Source of the DNA: Hygrocybe punicea
Taxonomy: Eukaryota; Basidiomycota; Agaricomycetes; Agaricales; Hygrophoraceae
Direction of reading: 5' to 3'
Assembly (NCBI GenBank): GCA_963556145.1
Contig: OY744461.1
Span: 8,690,891-8,754,890, forward strand
Length of the DNA: 64,000 nt
In this document: piece by piece, positions 10,490-20,571 of the stretch
Position numbering within the stretch: the first letter of the stretch is position 1
How the letters are laid out: each line of letters opens with the position of its first letter
The notes under the pieces: model-generated
What the model was told of the DNA's origin: nothing
Database searches by the model: none
The model's input: only the letters and a program-made list of their open reading frames with translations
Program-made: the position numbers and the translations under genes

Positions 10490-11160
10490 TTGGACTATCT
10501 TCCTGAAGTAAATAATTTAGCCATGGTATATGGGATCTAGTCGATTTGGGAAACAATAGCTAGTTTTAAAATCAAAGGAGCTCTTACTTGATGCGACCAG
10601 AGGGGATGAGAGAGCCAAAGGGATAGCGGTTGCCCACCCTCATTTTGTTCATCTCTTGGATGGCAGCGAGGAAATGGTACCATTTGGACTGGTTGGGATC
10701 TTTACTTTGTCATCTCGAGCGGACATAGAGCAATATCGGCGAAGACCTCGGCAGACGCTGAGCCGGCGAGCCAGATAGCAGGCTTGTACTTGTCAAAGGC
10801 CTGCTCCCTAGCCACGTCCATGTACATATCTTTGAATATTTTGTAGACCATACTTGAACATGCCTTGCAGGGGATAACTGACAAACTTAAGTCCAAAGCA
10901 TTTCCAGACACCCGTTGCGCCCTCTTATTTGATGAGGCAGAGGTGCCGGAACTAAGGCTGGTATATTTTTTATGGCTAACCTGACGAGAAGAAGAAAGTG
11001 ACGGCATGAGCTAGCTTCGTAGAACAGACCTGCATGTTGCATTTGGCAACATTGAGAGGCGTGATTCCAGCCAGTGTAATGCCACATGCCAAGATACCAC
11101 CGAGCATGCACTTTGCATAATATGAGACATCATGGGGAATGGGGCCAAGGAACCTAGCAA
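10490..11160 (-). pseudogene. Mitochondrial phosphate carrier remnant
   Basis: Read on the minus strand this is the N-terminal two-thirds of a mitochondrial phosphate carrier (PIC/Mir1 type). Segment 1 matches YYAKCMLGGILACGIT...ITPLNVAKCNMQ, then a 49-bp intron (10981-11029) and VSHKKYTSL. Next come GVWKCFGLKFVSYPLQGMFK, then FDKYKPAIWLAGSASAEVFA and DIALCPLEMTK. A further part (PFGSLIP, then IPYTMAKL after an intron) reaches about 10490. The pieces lie in different frames: an indel before GVWKCFG, a 2-bp loss after MFKYGL and more shifts later. The C-terminal repeat is missing. Retained introns argue against a retrocopy. Confidence 0.85.
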
Positions 11161-12251
11161 GACATCAGTTTGGTCTCAATGACAAGACATTTAACGGTTG
11201 CGGTTTACCCAGCTGGCATCCCACTTGCCGCAGATAGGTGCCAACTGTGCCATTTCTAGGTTTTTAGTGAAGCTTGACCGGATGCCCTGCCCAGATGGCT
11301 GTGGCGGCGACTCGTTTGAGTCCATGGTGGGCCCGCAGCTGCTGTGTTGCTTGCACCTGCATCTGAGTGGGAATATCGGGGTGAGTGAAGAGGGGGGATA
11401 ATGAGCTCACAGGAGCGCGGATGAAGATGCCCGTGAATGGCTGATTGGGATTGCGGAGAATGTCTACACAAAGGTCGGCCTCGAAGGATTCTACCTGTGC
11501 ACACATAACATCAATGAGGCATTGGAGAAGGTGGAAATACCGGTGAGGAGAACATTCCTGGGATCCCCTAGCAATCTGTGCTATTGTGATCGACATCCCA
11601 CCCAACAGCTCCTGGCCGCTCTTCTTTGCACCGTTGTAGTGGTTGTGCCTGACAGATCACGTGACCAGATCCTTAGTCAGTAGCACTTCCAGATGTAGTA
11701 GTCAGTTCATCTTCCTATCCATCTAGACCTTTCCCATCGAGTCCTGCGTGAGCCCCGGAGAGGTCCCTCGGGACCTCTCCACCGTCTACCACCTGCACAA
11801 GGAGAATTGCGCCAGCACAGGTCCCCCATACAGGTTTCTTCTGCAAGAACTTGCGAAGGGGGTCGAGCAGCCCAGAGAGGTGTGCTAAGAAAGTGATGGT
11901 CGTCGATTCTTAATCATCCGAAATCAGTCAACGATTCAGGGAGCAGTAATCTTCTGGTGCTGCTTCACATAGACAACACGCACCTCCACCAGGGATGATG
12001 AGTGCATCACATAATTCCAATTCGTCAACGGTGTGCACGAGAACGACGACAATCTTTATCGGAAGAGAAATTCTTTCGATGGCTGTCTGATGCTTGGTGA
12101 AAGTGCCTTGCAGAGCTTGGCCATGTTGTAGCTTTGGTGAGTGCGCTATAGTACAAAAAATCTTGGCAGAGGATTCACCTAAAATGCCAACCGTGATGCT
12201 GTCCCTCGATGATATTGCTGCTACCGGTATTACATCTTGAGCCTGTCCCAT
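11161..12251 (-). pseudogene. PdxT/SNO-type pyridoxal 5'-phosphate synthase glutaminase remnant
   Basis: Minus-strand exons give ITVGIL|ALQGTFTKHQTAIERIS, then VDELELCDALIIPGGE|STTITFLAHLSGLLDPL, then KKPVWGTCAGAILL, GQELLGGMSITIA, and VESFEADL...NPNQPFTGIFIRAP. The GGES motif (across an intron) and the nucleophile Cys in GTCAGA are present, as in class I glutaminases of vitamin B6 synthesis. Breaks: a 147-bp insertion at 11635-11781, a lost splice donor (GA instead of GT) near 11562, and loss of the C-terminal His-x-Glu part of the catalytic triad. It lies directly upstream, same strand, of the phosphate-carrier remnant. Confidence 0.85.
11635..11781 (-). repeat. 147-bp TG...CA element (mini solo LTR), family B copy 1
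   Basis: In its own orientation the segment starts TGGAGAGGTCCC and ends ACCACTACA, and it is flanked by a 4-bp direct repeat CCGT (11631-11634 and 11782-11785). Removing it with one CCGT restores the glutaminase frame (VVDGAKKSGQELLGG). Right after TG it has a perfect inverted repeat, GGAGAGGTCCC / GGGACCTCTCC. A second copy lies at 16740-16897. It behaves like a very short solo LTR. No internal region or partner LTR is present. Confidence 0.7.
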
Positions 12252-13506
12252 GCGGAAGTTGAATATTGAATTGTGCTAGGTTTTATAATAAACAATGCTG
12301 CTCACTCCATTCACGTCTTCCTCAATATTGCATTTATGTAGTGAATGTTTTCCAGGCCGAGAGAATTTCCTTGACTTCTCAGGTTCATATCCCGAACGGA
12401 AGGGGCTACATAAAGGAAAGAGCCCTTCAGAGACACGGTGGATGAAGTTGGGTAAGCACTCAAGTAGGAGCAAGTGGAGAATCTGGTGGGTTGGATGTAG
12501 TTGAGGGGGCAATGGTTGTGGAGGTGGGAATAAAAATTGATTGCAGGAAGCGGGGGTTTATGAGTGGTGCACGAAGGACATTAGAGATGGGAGCGACGGG
12601 CATGGTGTGGGGAAGGGATGGAGGATGATGAGCTGTAATCATCGACATAACTACCACCTGGGAGCTGTTGCACGACGGCGTTGGGCTGTTCTTTCAGGTC
12701 GACCTGGAAGCTGATGTGATAGACGAAGTCGTCAGCCTCGTTGGGGAGATTAAATACCCCTCCTGAGAAGGGGATAATGGTGAGGAGGTTGGCAAAAGCT
12801 GCACCACCCTTGCGATAATTTATGATGTGGATCTGACTTTCTTTATTTGCGATGAGGCTCTTCCTGAGATGGACGACAGCTTCAGGTGTGTTGGCGTTAT
12901 TGACCGTGCTGGACGATACCATTGGGGGACTGCAGGAAGTGACAGTTTCTGCCGACGATCTCCTCGTATCCGGTGAGGTGGCAAAAGGTTGGGCGATTGG
13001 ACTGTCATAGCGATGTATATCACTGAGGACGAAAGAACATGTGAGAATGACTGGACCAAGAAATATGTTGGGGTGCGGTCAATTGACTACTCAAGCCAAG
13101 AGGCGCACAAATCAAAGCCTGGAGACGAGTAAAGGCTGGTGAGATGTTCTTCGGAGGAATGAAGGGAGATGAAGGGCATGGGACAGGGAACTGGATGCGA
13201 ACTTTGCGCTGGAGGGGATATGAAAAGTGCTGGCAAGGGTAAGTGAATTCCTGTAAGGAGAAGACAAGCACGCTTGGAGCATGCTTAGGAGTTTTTTGAT
13301 AGCAAAATCCATTGTTCGTGAACCAGGGCGATGTGTGGTGGGCACCAGTGCTAGTGGAAGCGACTCTGTGCCACCTCCAGGAGCAACACTGAGACTGTCA
13401 TTGGTAGAGAGAGTTGCCACGTGCCACTCACTCAACCAACAAGACCGCACCACATGGTCTCACACAAATCCTGCTCGTACGCGGCGTTCTTGACGTTGGA
13501 GTTTAC
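12252..13506. other. Region with weak minus-strand ORFs, no recognised gene
   Basis: Minus-strand frames at 12922-12581 (113 codons), 13059-12820, 13271-13020 and 13453-13112 overlap or adjoin and look partly protein-like (one stretch reads LLTIIPFSGGVFNLPNEADD). They match no family I recognise and cannot be joined with confident introns. They may be one more decayed gene of this graveyard region. Confidence 0.3.
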
Positions 13507-16262
13507 ATGGGTGTTGCAGGCTTATGGAAAGTATGCAAACTACTACCTTTCTTTTCAACTTTTGTAACCCTTTCGCATAGGTTCTCCAACCTGCGGGAGA
13601 GGCTCGTTCATTGACTGATCTCGCCATTGTTGACAGTTTTGAGAAGAACCCGGACAGCATATGCAGTTTTTGTATTGGAATAGATGCCAGTATCTGGTTT
13701 TTTCATGCTACTTATGGCAAGGAGGGTGAAAACCCCCAACTTCAAACATTGTTCTTTCAATGTGCAACTCTCATGCATGTGCCATTTCTCCCGCTGTTTG
13801 TATTCGATGGCCCCAAAAGACCCTCTGTGAAGAGAGGCAAGAGGGTAAGCAGAAATGCCCATTGGCTCACCACTGGCATGAAGAACATCATCGAAGCATT
13901 CAGTTTCGAGTGGAGAACAGTAAGCACATATTTCTACTCTATATTCGATACTCAGACATTCGAGGTAGGCACCTGGAGAAGCTGAGGCCGAACTCGCTTA
14001 CCTAAATCGAATTGGGATCATAGATGGAGTCCTGTCCGATGATGTTGACAACTTTTTATTTGGTGCCACCATGGTCATTCACAAGTACATCACCACAATG
14101 AACGATAACAACCCATGAATTAACATCTTGCTCATTTCAGTTCAAGCAATACTTTGAGTGGAAATCGAGCCCATCCAATAAAAAATTCAGCCGGGAAAGA
14201 CGACAAGAACCACAGCGTTATCTATCGATTGAAAGACATATTGGCGCAACCAGACATTAGTCTCACTCGTGGGGGGCTCATACTAATTGGACTGTTGAGT
14301 GGTGGAGACTACCACCAGGCTGGGCTACTGTGGTGCAAGATCGCGCATGCTTTGGCGAAGTGTGGTTTCGGAGACACTTTATACCAGGCCGCTTTGAATT
14401 ATTCTCGCCACGAGCTACCACATTACTTGTCAGTTTGGTGGGAGGAGCTTCACCAAGAGCTACGTACCAACTCTCAAGGTCATCAACGTGGCAAGAATGT
14501 TGCTTTGGCAATGTGTGTTCCTGATGACTTTCCTGACATTGATATCCTGCTTTCGTACACCAATCCAATCACATCTGAGATGGAAGGTAGAGCCCAAGAC
14601 TACCTCAAGATCACCTGGGCCAAAGAACCAGATTTGGGGAAGCTGGCGAATATCTGCAAGCTCTACTTTGAGTGGGGTGTCAAACCTATCATTATTAAGT
14701 GATTCAGAACTGTTATCTGGCCGTCAGCTGTATTGTGCATCCTGCATGGAGCAGCACTAGATGCAGACTATGCCTCCAAGGGTAATTGCCCCTCTACACC
14801 GAAGAAGAATGGGAAGCAAAGAGCGGATCCAATTGGGACTCCTTCAAAATTGCTTATGAAAAATTTCTCCTCGATGCAGTTGCACTCACTCTCTCGTGAT
14901 GTATCTGACCAGGAAGGCAACGATGCATTGATCATCAAAATCCATTCGACAAGAACTCATGCCTCTACAGATGGTCTACTGGAATACCGTCTAGAAATCA
15001 CCCCAGCGCCACTGGTACGCCTTTCTGAAGCAGGTGTAACAGGTATTCGCCCACCAATTGCAGATGATGAATGGGTAGAGGAAAAGGAGGATGATGAGGA
15101 CGGGAATTGGAAGGGCCAAAAAAGTACACCAGTAGATCCTCTCAGCCATCTTCGGATGTGGATGCCGGCGTCTATGGTTCGAATCGTTGAACCAGGTTTG
15201 GTCGACAAGTTTGAAGGCATACAGGAATGAAATCGGCAGAAGAAAGCGGGTGTGGCAGCTATGAAGGGTGGGTCTAAATCGAAGGCCATATCGGCCAGTT
15301 TCGAGACGATGGACCCTGCTGCATCAGCACCGAAGAGAAAGGAGATAGTCAGGAGGTCCAAGGCTGTCAAGAAGACATCTAGCTCTGTTGCAAAGCCCAT
15401 CACCATCATGAAGGAGGACGAAGGGAGCTTGTCATTGGGAGACGATAATTGGTCAAATTTCAAAGCGGTTGTTGCGAATACGGCCGTACAACAGGACATG
15501 AAGTTGTACTTCATGTTTGGCAAGAACACGGCGAATTCTCTAGCTATCAAGAACTCCAAGGTGAAACCAGGAAGATTGACCAAAGCGGCCGCCACGAAAC
15601 CTATCCCTCCCACTCCCACCATCATCGAATTGAGTGGCTTCGATGACCTCCCATCCCCAGGACCACCACGGGCCCCTTTGGTTATAACAGTGCCCAAGTC
15701 TTTCACAGTGATCCCGCAAACAGCAACCCTTCAGGACATTTTCCCCACCTTCCTGAGTTCTGAGGAAGAGGAAGAACTTGCTGTGTCCAAGCACGCCCAG
15801 CTGAACCCTTTCCCCATATCACTTGGGAATACTATTCGTGGGCAGGCTGACAAATTCTTTGCGGAGTCCTCGTGCTATCGGCCCTCGACCCCCACACCAA
15901 AACACACCCAGAAGAAGGTGCAATTGACTGCAGAATCTGACTCATACGAAGAGGGTCTGAAGAAGTCACCGTGCAAATCTACAACGCATAACTCTCCACG
16001 GTCCAAGGACCCAGGTATGAATTTGCAGAGCCATAGAGAGGATAACACCTGCCTGATTTCCCTGTCGCCAACACAATTCCGAGCGACAGTGTCTGGTTCA
16101 GAGGCGGTCATCGAAATATCAAGTGACTCCGATGCACTTCCTTCAAAATGGAATACTCGAGCGAAAAAGCTCCAGCACAAGACCACATCCTCTCAAAAAG
16201 ACCCGAAGGTGTCTGTGAAGACAAAAGTAGCTGTGCAAGTGGATATCATTGATTTGACATGA
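13507..16262 (+). pseudogene. GEN1/XPG-like structure-specific nuclease with two in-frame TGA codons
   Basis: Four exons (13507-13530, 13581-13919, 13969-14084, 14141-16262) join to 867 codons in one frame. The XPG N-region begins MGVAGLWK and has GIDASIWFFHATYGKEGENP and LFVFDGPKRPSVKRGKR. The I-region has APGEAEAELAYLNRIG and LSDDVDNFLFGA, so the acidic metal-binding residues are intact. The GGDYHQAGL helix-turn-helix region follows. The long C-terminus has SUMO-interaction-like motifs (TIIELSGFDD, VIEISSDSD, VDIIDLT at the very end). TGA codons fall at codons 347 (14700-14702) and 523 (15228-15230). No other break is seen, so inactivation is recent, or readthrough or an assembly error should be considered. 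Confidence 0.85.
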
Positions 16263-16739
16263 TATATCATATGTAAATCTTAACACAGGAGGGTGAGGAT
16301 TTTTTCCAATCAAATAATACACAGACATCCAGTCATACATCCAGTCACACTTTGAAACTATTTGTGTTGTTATCTCACTTGTGAAAACATTGCAGAAAAT
16401 AATATTATCTAATCGACTCTGCTCGAGTTGCACGTGTCGATTAGCCAGCTGGGACATGAATTTGTTTGGAAGGATTCAACTTCGTTAATCAACTCTGCTT
16501 AAGTGGAGCACGAGGGATAGCAAAAAATCGGAGCTTGTTCTTCCGGCTTGAAGCCAGGAGAGAAACAAGTCCATAAGGTAGACATTTTGGAGTACATTTG
16601 TGCCGTACAATCGGTGCAACAACGAAAAATACAAAAGTGTACTAGAGGAGGGTGGTGGGTGAAAAAGAGAATAAAAAATAATCCTCTACTCCTGGTGAGT
16701 CAATGTGGTAAGTACGGCCCACAGAGAAGAGGGATACAC
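16263..16739. other. Intergenic, downstream of the nuclease
   Basis: No gene is supported here. The minus-strand frames at 16457-16143 mostly shadow the nuclease 3' end. Confidence 0.5.
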
Positions 16740-16897
16740 TGGAGTGGTACCGAGGTACCACTCCGGGGGCTCACGCAGGACTCGAGGGAAAGGTCGACTG
16801 GATAGGAAGGATGGACTGACTACTACATCTGGAAGGCTACTGACTAGGTCAAACCGTGGGAACCTGATCACGTGACTGACCAGGCACAACTACTACA
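16740..16897 (+). repeat. TG...CA mini element, family B copy 2
   Basis: This 158-bp segment is the reverse complement of the element at 11635-11781. It starts TGGAGTGGTACC and ends ACTACTACA. Its terminal inverted repeat (GGAGTGGTACC / GGTACCACTCC) differs from copy 1 at two positions per arm, and both changes are matched on the other arm. The flanks ACAC and ACGC are near-identical 4-mers. Confidence 0.7.
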
Positions 16898-17477
16898 ACG
16901 CTACCTGGGTGAACCAATGCGGTGAGAGAAACAAGGGTGAGACAAACTCCTGTTTCTCCGCGTGAGCTTGGGTTCACCCAAAGGGTAGGGTTATGCTTTG
17001 TCAGAAAGGAGGTACGCCATTGAACGGGATACGGCAAAGTCCGCATGTAGTAGAAAAGCTCTCGTCTATTAGACTTGAGTAAAATTATTTTTTAAACTCG
17101 ATTAAAGTGGTATTTATCATGCTAACTCAGTTGTCTTTCAAGTGGGGTAAGGTGTCTGCAGTCCAGCTCTGAATTCAGAAGCTGGGCCCAGAAGTGAACA
17201 ATGTATATCAATGAGAAATACAAAAGGAGGCTGCAGGAACAAAAGAGGCTGCAGAACCGTAAGGGGCTAATCAATTATTTTTTTTGGGAGCATACAAGAA
17301 AGGGGAGTGTGCGTGAGAACAAAGGAAAATGAGGAAGAGAAAGGGAACAGACAAAAGGATGACAGGCAAAAAAACAGCAAGCTGAAGTGATGAGAAGCAG
17401 CCAGAAAAATCAATGTTGGCAGAACAAAAAGGTGGCCTGTAATGCAAGGTGCTGGCAGATGTAAATTTGCTAGATGC
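16898..17477. other. Intergenic, no gene seen
   Basis: A short stretch contains a GTTTCTC...GAGAAAC-like inverted repeat (about 16927-16960). Purine-rich sequence follows. No ORF is convincing. Confidence 0.4.
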
Positions 17478-17595
17478 TGTAGTGGCGAGGTCAGGGTGGC
17501 TATGGAACAGAAATCCTAACCTTTTGGTGTCAGCGTAGAAGTGACGGTGGAATAGTCAGTATCTAGCATCAGTAAAGTGAATAAGAAAAGAAAAG
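17478..17595 (-). repeat. Diverged fragment of LTR family A
   Basis: The stretch TGTAGTGGCGAGGTCAGGG onward matches the inner end of the family A LTR (compare 4990-5100), including the TGGTGTCAGCGTAGAAGTGA motif. It then fades. It is an older, truncated LTR copy. Confidence 0.65.
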
Positions 17596-17721
17596 AAAAG
17601 CCACTGAGCAAGTATTACTAAGAATATAATTGAACTGATGTAAGCCAACGATCAGCCTCCCTAGGAGTCTTGCTTAAGCAATGTACTTCATAATGCAAAT
17701 CAAGTTTAAACAGTACTTTGT

Positions 17722-18516
17722 TTACAGCCATTTGCATAATTTTTGGCAGTAAATGCACTTTTTTCAATCAATTGGGAAATATGGACTTAGTGGAATTTCC
17801 AATGCTGAATCTTGTATCTCATGAAATACTGCATGGATCGAGATGGATATGGAGGGAAAGTTATACTATTCTTGAAGGGCTATCTGCTCCTGTAATTATT
17901 TTTAGTGGGTGGTGAGTTGTAGATGAAACAAGAGGTAAACCAGTACTTTTCAACACCCAAAATGATATTGTCAAATTATGGCATCAAATGAGCTCCTATG
18001 AAGAAGATTGTAGGGAGAAAATTGTCCATTTTTTCAAGGGCTAGAAGTACATATACCATGTTTCTCTTTATTTTTAGTCTGTGAGTCCATATTGCATCTA
18101 TATTATGTTTGTCTGCATGGGAGTGAAATACCACAAGAATCATGAGTATGGCCTCACAGAACAAAAATAAAGAAAAACACAGTATATGTACTTCTAGCCC
18201 TTGAAAAAATGGACAATTTTCTCCCTACAATCTTCTTCATAGGAGCTCATTTGATGCCATAATTTGACAATATCATTTTGGGTGTTGAAAAGTACTGGTT
18301 TACCTCTTGTTTCATCTACAACTCACCACCCACTAAAAATAATTACAGGAGCAGATAGCCCTTCAAGAATAGTATAACTTTCCCTCCATATCCATCTCGA
18401 TCCATGCAGTATTTCATGAGATACAAGATTCAGCATTGGAAATTCCATCAAGTCCATATTTCTCAATTGATTGAAAAAAATGCATTTACTGCCAAGAATT
18501 ATGCAAATGGCTGTAA
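17722..18516. repeat. Long hairpin IR1: two 363-bp inverted arms, 69-bp loop
   Basis: Positions 17722-18084 and 18154-18516 are near-identical reverse complements with only a few mismatches (for example GGACTTAGTGG against GGACTTGATGG), separated by a 69-bp spacer. The outer tips read TTACAGCCATTTGCATAATT. The AT-rich arms have no convincing ORF. A transcript across the region would fold into a duplex of about 360 bp. The arms share blocks with hairpin IR2 (such as GTATCTCATGAAATACT and TATTCTT-AAGG), so both derive from one foldback-type family. Confidence 0.9.
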
Positions 18517-18628
18517 TGGAAGCTGAAATTCAGAGCTCAGTGGATTATAGCCGTTTGCATAAAGCATGACAGTTGCCACATTTTTTTTGTTTATAAGAAA
18601 AACAAAGACTTAGTGAAATTTCAAGTGT

Positions 18629-19234
18629 GAAGTAGTGTATCTCATGAAATACTCAATGGATTGAGATCATTGTAGAGGCAAATTTTATCTATTCTTCAAG
18701 GCCTTTTCAGCTGTGTTATTACATTTGAGCTGTGTGTAGTAAATGCTGAGTTATAAGCATAATAAGATAGAGTAGCAGCTGAACATTGAATGATGAACAG
18801 CTCTGTCAATACCTCTTGGATTGAGATGCATGTATGGAGTAAAATGTTCAGTTTTTCAATGTGAATCTGCTCAAATACCGGGATTTTCACTACTTACAGT
18901 TTCTAAGTCCACAATCTTGATCTCATTCAAATTTAGCAATATTTCTAACTTGTACTCAGAAAATGCTCAACATTGAAAATCCCGGTATTTGAGCAGATTC
19001 ACATTGAAAAACTGAACATTTTACTCCATACATGCATCTCAATCCAAGAGGTATTGACAGAGCTGTTCATCATTCAATGTTCAGCTGCTACTCTATCTTA
19101 TTATGCTTATAACTCAGCATTTACTACACACAGCTGAAATGTAATAACACAGCTGAAAAGGCCTTGAAGAATAGATAAAATTTACCTCTACAATGATCTC
19201 AATCCATTGAGTATTTCATGAGATACACTACTTC
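18629..19234. repeat. Long hairpin IR2: two 261-bp inverted arms, 84-bp loop
   Basis: Positions 18629-18889 and 18974-19234 are near-perfect reverse complements around an 84-bp spacer. The left side extends to a family tip at about 18544 (ATAGCCGTTTGCATAA, like IR1). The right arm stops where the KDZ-type terminal repeat begins (they share CTTC at 19231-19234), so the hairpin appears truncated there. Confidence 0.9.
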
Positions 19235-20480
19235 TGTCGAAAAGTGGTAACAACGGGTTGTCACTCGCCTTGACGGTTTGCCTACACCCTCCACCTTGGC
19301 TAGTCCACCATCGGTGTGGATGGTTCCCCCAAACCTTGGAATCCGACAGGGTGCATAGGAACCGTCCACTTGATTCTTTCCAACTCAGTCGCTGTCGCCA
19401 TCGCCATCGCTTGCCAGTGATCTCTCTCCATCTGAGCCATCAAGACAGTGCTGAGTGAAGTAAATGCTATGCAAAACTTAGAGGGATCCTTTGATCGACA
19501 ACATCAGCAGCATCGTTAAGCTTGCCGAGCGATGGCACGGTTTTCTGGTACCATAGCATCACCAATGGTATAATGGTATGCTGAGACCATCTCACCACGG
19601 TATGGACAAACCATTTTATACCTGGTGGTTGTCTCTGACTGTGGGGAACTTAGAGGAGTCGCTAATGGTCTCTGGGTACCGTCTCTGGCAGGGACAGTTC
19701 ACAGGAACTCTAATGTGATGGTGCGCACAAACTCTCTTATGTCTGACAGTTGTATCTGACCGTGGAGAACTTGCAGGAGCTGCCAACAGTCTCTGGATAC
19801 CATCAGTCAGTGTGGATGGTTCGCAGAAACTGTAATTAACCGTCCTATGGTATGTACAAACCCTCCTATGTCTGATGGTTGTATCTGACCGTAATGAACT
19901 CACAGGAGTTGCTAACGGTCTCTGGGTACCATCGTCGGCATGGATGGTTTGCAGGAACTGTAACTAACAATCCTACGGTACGTACAAACCCTCCTATGTC
20001 TGGTGGTTTTATCTGACCGTAGTGAACTTATAGGCATTGCCGATGGTCTCTGGGTACCATTGTCAGTAGGGATGGTTCACAGGAACCGTAATTATCTGTC
20101 CTATGGTATGTACAAACCGTCTTATGTCTGATGGTTGTATCTGACCATAGTGAACTCACAGGAGTTGCCAACAGTCTCTGGGTACCATCGTCGGCATGGA
20201 TGGTTTACAGGAACTGTAACTAACAATCCTACGGTACGTACAAACCCTCCTATGTCTGGTGGTTGTATCTGACTGTAATGCACTCACAGGAGTTGCCGAT
20301 GGTCCCTGGGTACCATCCTGAGCAGGAATGGTTCGTACGAACTGTAACAGATGGCGCCATGGTATGTAAAAACCTCTTATACTAGACACCTGTATCTGAT
20401 CATGAAGAACTCACAGGTGTTGCTGACCGTCTCCAAGTACCAACCTCAGCAGGGACTGTTCAAAACTTTTACTCACAGGT
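19231..20480 (+). repeat. Left terminal inverted repeat with about 128-bp subterminal units
   Basis: The first roughly 1060 bp (to about 20290) closely matches the reverse complement of the right end. From about 19610 it is a tandem array of seven diverged units of about 121-129 bp, each with a TCTCTGGGTACC core, a GGATGGTT box and GTACAAACC. Units beyond about 20290 diverge from the right-end copy. Such arrays commonly hold transposase-binding sites. Confidence 0.9.
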
Positions 20481-20571
20481 CATCACAGTCTACGTGAATG
20501 TACAGGGATCATATGAACCATCTAAAAAGAACCCAATCATCTGTCGTTACTGCCGAAACGATTTCCTGCTA

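Noticed and set aside
14957..15706. 249-codon minus-strand ORF
   Set aside because: It lies opposite the conserved nuclease tail and has no family match. It is a mirror frame.
17160..17190. Outer extension of hairpin IR1 (AGCTCTGAATTCAG...AGCTG)
   Set aside because: Similarity to the right flank at 18520-18545 is short and imperfect. It is not enough to extend the arms.
19600..20480. Possible CRISPR or centromeric satellite in the 128-bp repeat array
   Set aside because: The array is inside the terminal inverted repeat and reappears inverted at the other end, so it is a transposon subterminal array.
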